Source of the DNA: Microbacterium sp. AK031
GTDB lineage: Bacteria > Actinomycetota > Actinomycetes > Actinomycetales > Microbacteriaceae
DNA length: 64,000 nt
Assembly (NCBI RefSeq): GCF_024807145.1
Contig: NZ_JANUCA010000008.1
Location: 62,001 to 126,000, forward strand
Direction: 5' to 3'
Shown here: positions 44,934 through 53,200 of the stretch, piece after piece
Numbering within the stretch: position 1 is the first letter of the stretch
How the letters are laid out: each line of letters opens with the position of its first letter
Translations under genes and position numbers: made by a program
The notes under the pieces: generated by a model
Seen by the model: only the letters and a program-made list of their open reading frames with translations
Databases searched by the model: none
Told to the model about the DNA's origin: nothing

Positions 44934-45239
44934 ATGCCCGGTGATCTCCAGCATCCGGAGCGCTCCGACATCCAATTGACGGACGTGCTCTTCGCGCTCA
45001 GCGACCCTGAGCGCCTCGCGATCGCGCGCCAGCTCGCCGACGGCCCGCTCGACATGGCTGCCTGCCATGCCACCGACCCGAACCTGCCGAAGTCGACCAA
45101 GTCGCACTTCATGAAGGTGCTGCGCGAGGCCGGCATCATCCGCAACGAGCCGAACGGGCGCCGACGGATGCTGACGCTACGGCGCGACGACCTCGATGCG
45201 CTGTTCCCTGGGCTGCTGGATTCGGTTCTGCGGGGCTAG
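44934..45239 (+). CDS. ArsR-like winged-helix regulator
   Basis: 101 residues with a helix-turn-helix core (ALSDPERLAIARQLADGPLDMAAC ... KSTKSHFMKVLREAGIIRNE) and wing RRRMLTL. A single Cys at about 48 leaves no clear metal site, so the effector may be organic. ATG 44934 lies directly at the inverted operator copy and lacks a ribosome site; a leaderless message is likely. It represses the divergent MFS gene by inference. Confidence 0.85.
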   Translation: MPGDLQHPERSDIQLTDVLFALSDPERLAIARQLADGPLDMAACHATDPNLPKSTKSHFMKVLREAGIIRNEPNGRRRMLTLRRDDLDALFPGLLDSVLRG

Positions 45240-45250
45240 ATGCACTGCAG

Positions 45251-45560
45251 CTAGAGCAGTGGCCAGTTCAGGGTGACCGAGGCCTTGGCTGCGAGTGCTC
45301 GTGCGTTGCGATGGGTGAGCAGTTGGGCGAATGTCGGATCCGGTGGGAAGGCATCCGTGAACAGACAGGGATACTGATCCGTGCGCCGAGCTCAACCGAT
45401 CGAGTACGCGATGCCGAACCCCGCGTCAGCCACTCGACGCGCGAAGTCACGTGCCTTGATGAGGTTCTCGATAGCGTGTGGCTCGCGAGCGCCGAATCGG
45501 CATCCCACGTCGGTCAGGTCAGCACTGCAGACGACGACGTCGAGATCATCGGGAAGCGAT
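45251..45560 (-). pseudogene. Remnant of an unrecognised gene
   Basis: Two minus-strand segments look coding but are out of frame with each other: one ends TDAFPPDPTFAQLLTHRNARAL...NWPLL at 45251, the other reads [30 protein letters not shown] to about 45395. They probably belong to one decayed protein. Family not recognised. Confidence 0.35.
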
Positions 45561-45771
45561 GCGCATTACCGGAGAACTCAACGGCGGCTACCACGATCCG
45601 GCCGAGGTGCGCCGCAACGTCTGGATCGGCGCCAATGCCACGATCCTCGCGGGCGTGACGATCGGTGACGACGCCGTCGTCGCGGCCGCCTCGGTCGTCA
45701 CCAAGAACGTTCCGGCGCGGTCTATCGTGGTGGGCTCACCTGCGCGTGTGGTGCGCTCCGTTCCGGAGTGA
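45557..45771 (+). pseudogene. 3' remnant of a hexapeptide-repeat acetyltransferase
   Basis: The frame encodes [36 protein letters not shown] and GSPARVVR, the last coils of a left-handed beta-helix of the maltose/nodulation O-acetyltransferase type. The N-terminal two thirds, including most of the acetyl-CoA site, are missing. Confidence 0.7.
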
Positions 45772-45883
45772 GCTCAGTGCCATCGCCAGAAGTTCGTCGG
45801 CTTTGCTCGTATGCATGTTCCAATGTGTGGCGAGCTTGTCCGACTGCTATCTCCACCTGCGATGGCGTAGTTCACAAGAGATA

Positions 45884-45899
45884 TCGAATAAATGTTCGA
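45884..45899. promoter_or_regulatory. LexA-binding SOS box
   Basis: TCGAATAAATGTTCGA fits the actinobacterial SOS box TCGAAC-N4-GTTCGA with one mismatch. It lies 31 bp upstream of the DUF222-HNH gene. Related mycobacterial 13E12-repeat genes are known members of the SOS regulon. Confidence 0.75.
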
Positions 45900-45930
45900 C
45901 AAACGGGCGACATTGCGGTACTGTTGAGGT

Positions 45931-47274
45931 ATGTCAAAGCTGACGGGCCTGCACGAGGCGATCTCTCACCTCGATGAGGTGTGGGCGGATGCTGGTGACT
46001 CGAACGATCTTTCGAGAGATCAGCTGATCGCGGTCACGAATGCGATCGGCGTGCTGCAGCGTCGGCTGGATGCTGTGCATGTGGGTGTCGCGGCAGGGAT
46101 CGCGAGCGAGTCGCGTACGGAATTGGGTGCGGACTCTTTGGCGAAGCAACAGGGATTCCGCACGCCGGCGAAATTGATCGCAGCCGCCACGGGCGTCTCG
46201 ACGGGTGATGCCATCCGTCTGATCAAGGTGGGCGAGGCGACAGCCGAACGTACCGATCTGCTCGGTACTCGGTTGCCGGCGAAGTACCCGCTGGTGAGCG
46301 AGGCGCTGGCGTCAGGAGACCTCAGTGCGCAGGCAGCCGCATTGATCATCGCAGTGCTGGAGCGGTGCCGCATCGCGGCAGGGCCTGGGCGCACGGCAGA
46401 AGGCGAGCGGCTGTTGGTCGACGCCGCTCCGGGGCTCGCGCTCGATGAGATCCGTCGGCTCGTGGTGCGTGTGGAGGCATGGCTCGACCCTGACGGGGTC
46501 GAGCCGCGAGAGGAAGAGCAGCGGGGCAAGCGGTCGCTGACGTTCTTCGAGCGCGACGGGCGATTGCACCTCAACGGTAACTTCGACGTCGAGACCGGTG
46601 CCCCGATCGTCGCCGCGCTTCGCGGATACGTGACCGCGGCATTCGCCGCCCGCAAGGCCAGCCCCGATCCGGACGCTCCGGATGCCGACCACCGCACCGT
46701 CCCGATGCTGCAGGCCGACGCGCTCGCCGTGTTCTGTGCACACGTGCTCGGGTGCAAGGGTGAGAAGCTTCCCCTCGCAGGGGCGACAGTCATTGTTCGG
46801 ATGAACATCGATGATCTGGAATCCGAAACGGCGGCAGCCACGATCGACGGGATCGACCAGCCGATCAGCGCGGCAGCCGCCCGCCGAATGGCCGCCGATG
46901 GTGGGGTGATCCCCTGTGTCCTCGGAGGAGACAGCGAGATCCTCGATTGGGGTCGCAAGAAGCGCTTCTTCACCAAGGCGCAACGCCTCGCCCTCGTCGA
47001 ACGCGATGCCGGGTGCGCCATGTGCCACCTCCCTCCCGAAATGGTCAAAGCGCACCACATGCGATGGTGGAAACGACATCGCGGACCCACTGACCTCTCG
47101 AACGGGATCCTTCTGTGCGAGAGCTGTCACCATCGCATCCACGACAACGGATGGGAGATCTTCATCGACGGCACCGGAGTGAACGCTCGCGTCTGGTTCA
47201 TCCCGCCCACCCATGTCGATCCCGCCCGAACCCCCAGACTCGGCGGACGCGCACGCTTCGACATCGCGGCCTGA
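45931..47274 (+). CDS. DUF222/HNH nuclease-like protein (13E12 family)
   Basis: 447 residues. A long DUF222 helical region (about 20-330) precedes a C-terminal HNH domain: CAMCHLPPEMVKAHHM, then LCESCHHRIHDNGW, with the two Cys pairs and catalytic His. The family is widespread in actinobacteria, often in many copies; its role is unclear and may be DNA cleavage or mobility. An SOS box upstream suggests induction by DNA damage. GTTGAGGT precedes ATG 45931. Confidence 0.93.
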   Translation: MSKLTGLHEAISHLDEVWADAGDSNDLSRDQLIAVTNAIGVLQRRLDAVHVGVAAGIASESRTELGADSLAKQQGFRTPAKLIAAATGVSTGDAIRLIKVGEATAERTDLLGTRLPAKYPLVSEALASGDLSAQAAALIIAVLERCRIAAGPGRTAEGERLLVDAAPGLALDEIRRLVVRVEAWLDPDGVEPREEEQRGKRSLTFFERDGRLHLNGNFDVETGAPIVAALRGYVTAAFAARKASPDPDAPDADHRTVPMLQADALAVFCAHVLGCKGEKLPLAGATVIVRMNIDDLESETAAATIDGIDQPISAAAARRMAADGGVIPCVLGGDSEILDWGRKKRFFTKAQRLALVERDAGCAMCHLPPEMVKAHHMRWWKRHRGPTDLSNGILLCESCHHRIHDNGWEIFIDGTGVNARVWFIPPTHVDPARTPRLGGRARFDIAA

Positions 47275-47315
47275 ACCGTGGGGTGCGCCGATCGCTCAGC
47301 CCTGCGAACTGCGCG

Positions 47316-47612
47316 TCAAGATGCCAACGGCTCCTGAGCCGTGCGGCGGCTTGGTTCTCGCCGACGGACCTCACCCCAGACCGCGTCGAGGGACAGGCCG
47401 AGCACGTCGGCGATCGCTGCGATCGTCGGGAAAGCCGGCGTCGCGACGCGACCGGACTCGATCTTGCGCAGCGTTTCGGGTGACACGCCTGCGTCGAGCG
47501 CGACATCGAGCATCGTGCGCGCGCCCCTCGCCTGTCGCAGCACGGCACCGAGGCGTTCCCCACGCTCGACCTCCGCAGCCGTGTGCGGCATCCTGACCAT
47601 CATGACCCCCAT
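47316..47612 (-). CDS. XRE-family HTH regulator
   Basis: 98 residues, essentially one helix-turn-helix (LGAVLRQARGARTMLDVALDAGVSPETLRKIESGR). It is divergent from the methionine aminopeptidase gene, a pairing common in actinobacteria, and probably represses both. The start is uncertain: ATG 47612 would be leaderless, while ATG 47603 has GGGGG upstream. Confidence 0.85.
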   Translation of the reverse strand: MGVMMVRMPHTAAEVERGERLGAVLRQARGARTMLDVALDAGVSPETLRKIESGRVATPAFPTIAAIADVLGLSLDAVWGEVRRREPSRRTAQEPLAS

Positions 47613-47617
47613 TCTAA

Positions 47618-47643
47618 TACCGGTATAACAAGACCGGTATAGT
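47618..47643. promoter_or_regulatory. Paired ACCGGTAT operator over the map promoter
   Basis: The palindrome ATACCGGTAT (47618-47627) is followed by a second ACCGGTAT (47633-47640), 14 bp on. The second copy overlaps a TATAGT -10 box (47638-47643) whose start point would fall on the map ATG at 47650, so that message is probably leaderless. Confidence 0.65.
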
Positions 47644-47649
47644 TATTGG

Positions 47650-48426
47650 ATGATCGAGATTCTGAACCCCGCCGAACTCGTGCGCGCACGAGACACCGGC
47701 GCGCTTGTCGCCGACATCCTGCAGGAGATGAAACGCCGCAGCGCGGTCGGCGTGAACCTTCTGGACATCGATCGATGGACCAAGAAGATGATCGAGGATG
47801 CCGGCGCGCAGTCCTGCTACGTGGACTATGCGCCGTCGTTCGGGCGCGGTCCGTTCGGCCACTACATCTGCACGGCAGTCAATGACGCGGTGCTGCACGG
47901 CATGCCGCACGACTACCGGCTGGCCGACGGCGACCTGTTGACGCTCGATCTCGCCGTCATCCTCCATGGGGTCGCCGCGGACAGCGCCATCAGCTTCATC
48001 GTCGGCGAATCGCAGCCGCCGGAGAGCCTGGCCATGATCACCACGACCGAGCGCGCGCTGGCCGCGGGCATCGGTGCGGCCCGCCCGGGTGCTCGCATCG
48101 GCGACCTCTCCCATGCCATCGGATCCGTGCTCAGCGAAGCGGGCTATCCGATCAACATGGAGTTCGGCGGCCACGGCATCGGCTCGACCATGCACCAGGA
48201 TCCGCATATCGCGAACGACGGGCGACCCGGACGTGGGTACAAGCTGCGCCCTGGGCTGCTGCTCGCCCTCGAGCCGTGGGTGATGGCCGACACCGACGAG
48301 CTCGTCACGGACGCCGACGGATGGACCCTCCGGAGCGCCACCGGGTGTCGCACTGCGCACAGCGAGCACACCATCGCCATCACCGACGACGGTGCGGAGA
48401 TACTCACACTGCCTACTGCAACTTAA
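47650..48426 (+). CDS. map: Type I methionine aminopeptidase
   Basis: 258 residues. Dinuclear metal ligands of the pita-bread fold are visible: Asp in LTLDLAV, Asp in AADSA, His in GGHGIG, Glu in LEPW and Glu in HSEHT. It removes N-terminal Met from new proteins. It is a solitary copy with its own XRE repressor rather than the ribosomal-operon copy, so probably an accessory, regulated enzyme. The last codons form the left arm of a perfect hairpin. Confidence 0.93.
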   Translation: MIEILNPAELVRARDTGALVADILQEMKRRSAVGVNLLDIDRWTKKMIEDAGAQSCYVDYAPSFGRGPFGHYICTAVNDAVLHGMPHDYRLADGDLLTLDLAVILHGVAADSAISFIVGESQPPESLAMITTTERALAAGIGAARPGARIGDLSHAIGSVLSEAGYPINMEFGGHGIGSTMHQDPHIANDGRPGRGYKLRPGLLLALEPWVMADTDELVTDADGWTLRSATGCRTAHSEHTIAITDDGAEILTLPTAT

Positions 48427-48442
48427 GGGTTGCAGTAGGCAG
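48409..48442 (+). terminator. Perfect 14-bp hairpin enclosing the map stop codon
   Basis: CTGCCTACTGCAAC (48409-48422) pairs fully with GTTGCAGTAGGCAG (48429-48442); the TAA stop lies in the 6-base loop. It probably ends the map transcript. Two further TGCAAC-like words follow (48451 and 48463), so part of it may also be an operator for the next gene pair. Confidence 0.6.
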
Positions 48443-48508
48443 AAACTGGTGCAACCATGGGATTGCAGTTGGCCGACCGGCCAGCGAAAGTTCTCGAAAG
48501 GAACCATC

Positions 48509-49021
48509 ATGGTGAGCATGACTGAAAACCCGGCATCCGTCGTCGACGAAGCCTCGTTCATGGTGCGCCGCAGCATCCGCATCAACGCACCCGTCGAGAA
48601 GGTGTGGCAGGCCGTCACGCAGCCTGAGCACATCTCCCGCTGGTTCGGCCGAACAGTGCTCGACGGTGTGGGCGTCGGTGCCGCAGGAACGATGACATTC
48701 CCGGACTACGGATCCATCCCGCTGCGGGTGGAGGAGTGGGACGAGCAGCGCCGCGTCGCGTATCGCTGGAACAACGACGATGCGCTCGGCGAGCTCCCGG
48801 ACGGCATGCAGGAGAAGGGCTCGACGGTCTTCACCTTCACGCTCGACGAAGTCGGTGGCGCAACGCAACTCACCGTCGTCGAGGTGGGATTCGAGAACAC
48901 CTCCGCGCCGCTCGCGAACCTCGAGAGCCACCGCACCGGGTGGGACGAGGAGCTCGACAAGCTCGTCCGCCTGGTTGAGAAGGACGCGGTAGGCGAAGAC
49001 GCGGCCGGGGGCGGCGCGTGA
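48509..49021 (+). CDS. SRPBCC (AHSA1-like) protein
   Basis: 170 residues of START/Bet v 1-like fold: RRSIRINAPVEKVWQAVTQPEHISRWFG, then a C-terminal helix GWDEELDKLVRLVE. Such proteins have a hydrophobic pocket for small ligands. GAAAGGAACC precedes ATG 48509. It is coupled by a 4-bp overlap to the ArsR gene, a very common pairing. Confidence 0.9.
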   Translation: MVSMTENPASVVDEASFMVRRSIRINAPVEKVWQAVTQPEHISRWFGRTVLDGVGVGAAGTMTFPDYGSIPLRVEEWDEQRRVAYRWNNDDALGELPDGMQEKGSTVFTFTLDEVGGATQLTVVEVGFENTSAPLANLESHRTGWDEELDKLVRLVEKDAVGEDAAGGGA

Positions 49022-49335
49022 GCGCAGACACCCTGGCTCCCATGTTCGCGGCGCTCGCGGACGAGACGCGGTGGAGCATCCTGCAGGCACTCGGCGAGGG
49101 GGATGCTTCGGCATCCGCCCTCGCCGGGCGCCTCCCGGTCAGTCGCCAGGCGATCGCGAAACACCTCGCGGTGCTGCAGGAGGTCGGTCTCGTCGAGCCG
49201 GTGCGGGCCGGCCGTGAACTGCGATTCCGTGTGATCGGCGCCGAACTCAGCGCCACCGCTCAGCGACTTGACGCGATCGGGCGTGACTGGGACCGCCGCC
49301 TCGCCGCGATCAAGGAGATCGCCGAAGGTCTGTGA
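49018..49335 (+). CDS. ArsR-family regulator paired with SRPBCC protein
   Basis: 105 residues. Winged helix LADETRWSILQALGEGDASASALAGRLPVSRQAIAKHLAVLQEVGLVEP. No Cys residues, so it is not a metal sensor of the classical type. GTG 49018 overlaps the SRPBCC stop. It probably regulates its own operon. Confidence 0.92.
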   Translation: MSADTLAPMFAALADETRWSILQALGEGDASASALAGRLPVSRQAIAKHLAVLQEVGLVEPVRAGRELRFRVIGAELSATAQRLDAIGRDWDRRLAAIKEIAEGL

Positions 49336-49632
49336 TCAGTCCTCACTGGAATGCAGGCCTCTTCGGGTCGACAGCAGGGTGACCTCCGGATGCTCGTCCG
49401 CCAGCATCCGCTCCGCACGATCCAGGACGTCGCGTACGTGCGCGACGTCGGCGCCAACCACTGACAGTCCGATCGCCGTGCGACGATGCAGGTCGTGGAC
49501 TCCGACCTCCGCGACAGCCGACTCGGTGCGGCGCGACAGATCGGCGATCAGAGGCCGGATCACGCTGCGCTTCTCCTTCAGCGAGTGCACGTCTCCCAGC
49601 AGCACGTCGAACTCGATCCAGCCGATCCACAT
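49336..49632 (-). CDS. DUF503 (YlxP-like) protein
   Basis: 98 residues, ferredoxin-like fold: WIGWIEFDVLLGDVHSLKEKRSVIRPL and VGADVAHVRDVLDRAERML are diagnostic of DUF503. In other bacteria the gene sits near rbfA and its product may be linked to ribosome assembly; the role is uncertain. ATG 49632 is the family start, although the open frame extends upstream. It abuts the ArsR stop convergently. Confidence 0.9.
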   Translation of the reverse strand: MWIGWIEFDVLLGDVHSLKEKRSVIRPLIADLSRRTESAVAEVGVHDLHRRTAIGLSVVGADVAHVRDVLDRAERMLADEHPEVTLLSTRRGLHSSED

Positions 49633-49673
49633 GACGAGAGTCTGCCATGGACTGGTCACCGTTCCCTGCGGCG

Positions 49674-50159
49674 TCAGAACGGTGTCTCGTCCGCTGCGGA
49701 CCACTCCGCGTTCGGAGTCGACCACGAGTCGGCTGTCGCCGCCGGCGCTCCCGCCGCGCCGGCTGCTGCCGCGACCGGCGTGCCACCGCCACCCGACCTG
49801 TCGCCACGAACGACCTGAGCCGTCGCGTACTTCAGAGACGGGCCGACCTCATCGACCTGCAGTTCGAGGCTCACGCGGTTGTTGCCTTCGCGGTCCTGGT
49901 AGCTGCGCTGCTGCAGGCGTCCGGTGACGATCACGCGGCTGCCCTTCGTCAGAGAGGCGGTGATGTTCGTCGCGAGGTCGCGCCAGGCGGAGCAGCGCAT
50001 GAACAGCGCATCGCCGTCTTTCCACTCATTCGCCTGCCGGTCGAAGTTGCGCGGCGTGCTGGCGACGGTGAAGCTCGCCACCGCGACGCCGGAACCGGTC
50101 TGGCGCAACTCGGGCTCGGCGGTCAGGTTGCCCACGATCGTGAGGGTGGTCTCGTTCAT
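49674..50159 (-). CDS. ssb: Single-stranded DNA-binding protein
   Basis: 161 residues. An OB-fold ([46 protein letters not shown]) is followed by a flexible Gly/Ala tail and an acidic end DETPF that recruits partners. It binds single-stranded DNA in replication and repair. ATG 50159 (GGAG eight bases upstream) is chosen over GTG 50168. It is probably the second, non-ribosomal-operon paralogue because rpsF and rplI are absent. Confidence 0.94.
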   Translation of the reverse strand: MNETTLTIVGNLTAEPELRQTGSGVAVASFTVASTPRNFDRQANEWKDGDALFMRCSAWRDLATNITASLTKGSRVIVTGRLQQRSYQDREGNNRVSLELQVDEVGPSLKYATAQVVRGDRSGGGGTPVAAAAGAAGAPAATADSWSTPNAEWSAADETPF

Positions 50160-50249
50160 GTCATTCACTCCGGTTCCGTATGCTCTTCATCTCAGTGTCG
50201 AGACTGCCTCATCGGTGAGACGGGTTCAGCGTATTGCCTGGTTCAGACA

Positions 50250-50287
50250 ATGAGGGGATCCGTGAGCTAACTCACGGATCCCCTCAT
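50250..50287 (-). terminator. Perfect 17-bp hairpin after the GH92 fusion gene
   Basis: ATGAGGGGATCCGTGAG (50250-50266) pairs fully with 50271-50287 across a 4-base loop, 12 bp beyond the stop codon at 50299. It also insulates the divergently placed ssb unit. Confidence 0.85.
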
Positions 50288-50298
50288 CTGAATCTTGC

Positions 50299-53200
50299 TC
50301 AGGCCCGGCTCATGCGGCGTCGGACGAGCAGCCCGGCACCGGCGAGCAGAGCGAGGACGCCCAGGACCCAGAGCGCCGTGACTTCCCCACCGGTCGCGGC
50401 CAGCGGATCGCCGCCGCCCCCGCCAGTACCGGCGTCACCACCGGAACCACCGGAACCACCACCCTGACCAGGGTCGGTCGGCTCAGCAGCCGGAACCACG
50501 CTCACGACAGTTTCGGCGACCGCCGTCGTGCCGTAGTCGTCGGTCACGGTGTACCGCAGCGTGAAGCCTTCCGCATCCTCCGGAACGAACATCCGCGCGA
50601 ACACAGACGGCGTCACCCGCTCGACAGTGATGCGCTCGGTGAGGTCCTCGCCGTTCGCGTCCGTCGCCGAGATGCCTTCGAGCTCGTCGAACTCCTCACC
50701 GGCGACGACCTCGCGGGTCGGCGCGACACCGCCGAACGTCGGCTCGACCGCCGTGACCGTCACCGTCCGCTCGAACACCGTCTCGTTGCCCGCCGCATCC
50801 GAGACGCGATACGTCAGGGTGTAAGTGCCCGGCGCGCGCACGTCGACGTCACCTGAGACGTCGATCGCGGCGGTCACGTCGCCGTCGATCTCGTCGATGG
50901 CGCTGACGCCGTCGAGCGGCTCGAACGGCTGCCCCTGTGCGACCTCGGTCTCAGCATCCAGACCCGAGAACTCCGGACCCTTCTCATCGTCCACCGTGCG
51001 CGTCAGCGTCACCTCGTCGATCACCGTGCGGTCCATCGTCTGATACGTGGTCAGCGTGATGGCCGACGGTGACACATCGACGTCGGTGTACTGCGGCTGG
51101 TTCGACTGGTCCTTGATCGCCGCCTCAGGAGACGAGGCATCCAGACCGTAGAACTTGCTGCCGCTGGCGGAGTTCCCGGTGACGTACAGCACCTGTCCCT
51201 CCTCGGGAGCCAGCGTCACACCCGACTCCTCCTGCGCGGCGAGGTCGCCGGCCGGAGTCGTGCCGTCCATGAGGTAGCTGCGCGTGTAGATGTGGTCGTG
51301 CCCGGCGAGCACCAGATCGATGCCCAGTTCACTGAACACCGGCGCGAGCGCCGCACGGCGCTCCTTGACGTCCTGCTCGACGGAGTGGAACGCCGCGGAG
51401 TACAGCGAGTGGTGCATGACCACGACCATCCAGTTCACATCCGCGCCCTGCTCCTCGACCACCGTGCGCAGGAACGCGGCGTGGTCCTCTTCGTTCTCAC
51501 TGCGCGCATTGGTGTTGATGTTGAGGTAGAGCACGTCGTTGTAGGTGTACCAGTAGTCGCCTCCGGCACGACCCTCCGCGCTCTCGTACCCGTGGGTCTC
51601 AGAGCGGTTCGGGGTGAAGAAGTGCGAGTTGAACCGGTCGGATTGGTTGTCGTGATTGCCGATCGTCGCCTGGAACGGCAACTGCTTCAACAGTTCCGGC
51701 GCGATGACCGAGGCGTACTCGTCCTCCGAGCGGTGGGTCTCGGTCTGGTCGCCGCCGCTGACGATCATCGAGGCATCGTTCTCGAACTGGTCGATCTGGT
51801 CGACCGACGCGGCCCAGCGGTCGCGGTCGCTCTCCCAGCTGCCCGACGCACCGATCTGAGCATCCGTCAGATAGACGAAGCTGTACGTCTCCTCGAACGT
51901 CCCGGTCCACAGTTCGTACGAGCGCGACCAGCCCATCTCCTCGCTGCCGACGCGGTACAGGTACGCCGTCTCCGCCTCCAGCTCGTCGATGACGACCTGG
52001 TTCGAGAAGCGGCCGTCAGCTGCCTGCGCCGTCGCCGCGTCGATGATGCGCGCCGACTCGGTCGGGAACTCCGCACCGGTGCGAGCAACTGCCGGTGCGA
52101 CCTGCACCTGAGCGGCGATCTCGCGATCGGTGTAGAAGGTCAGGTTGCGCTGCGTCTCATCCGAGCCGACGTGCAGCAGGACATCAGCGATCGTGGCAGG
52201 TGCGTCCTGCGCCGCGATCGTCAGCGAGCGCAACTGCATGAACACATCCGAGCTGTTGTCGTTCGTGTTGTGCACCTGGATCGCGATGGTGTTCGCACCG
52301 ACCTGCAGAGCGGATGCCGGAACCGTGAACGATCCGGTCAGGGGAGCCGCACCGTTGCCTCCGGCGTAGACCATGTTGCTGGTCTCGCTCTCATCGATCC
52401 GCTCATCGGCGAATCCGCCGACGAGTTCGCCGTTGACGTAGACGCGAGCGGCGTCGTCGTACGCGATCTCGCCGTTCAGCTGCGTGACCTGTGCGAGGTC
52501 CGCGGCCGTCAGCTCGAAGGACGTGCGGAAGAAGAGCGCTTCGACGTTCTTGCCATCCGCCTTGTACTGAGACACCAGGGTCTTCGGCGTGAACCCTCCA
52601 CCCAGATCGGCGATCTCGCCACGCTTGGCGCCGAAGCTCTCGGTGCCGGTCTTCCACGACGAGTCATCGTAGTCCGCAGCGGTCCAGTCGGTCTTCGATT
52701 CCAGTCCTGCGGCCGGATCGTCTTCGGTGTCGTGCAGACGCCACTCGGTGCCGGCGTCGACCACTGCCTTGCCATCGAGCTCAGTCGGCTCGGGGATCGT
52801 CGGTTCGGTCGGCTCCTGCGCGTCCGGGCGGGACGGCAATGCCGGCTGCTCCGGGTCGACCACGTCGACAGGTCGCAGCGCCACGTCGAAGACATGCATG
52901 ATGCCCTTGCTGACCTCGGTCGGCAGAGTCACGCTGCGCACGGTCTTCGTCGCATCCAGCGGGACGACGGAGGTACCGAACACCACCGGTTTGCCGCCGG
53001 TGACGCCGCCCGAGAGCGTGTTGCGCTTGGTGAGGTTCACGAGGCGGACGTTGCCCGCCTCGACGCCTCCGGGCACCCAGTCGCTCAGACGCACGTCGAC
53101 GTTCTGCGTCGTGCCGTCGGAGTAAGTGACCACGGCCGTGCCGCGGGAGGGACCGTTGGTCGCGAGACCCAGGAAGGAGATGCCCGATGCGGGGGCGTCG

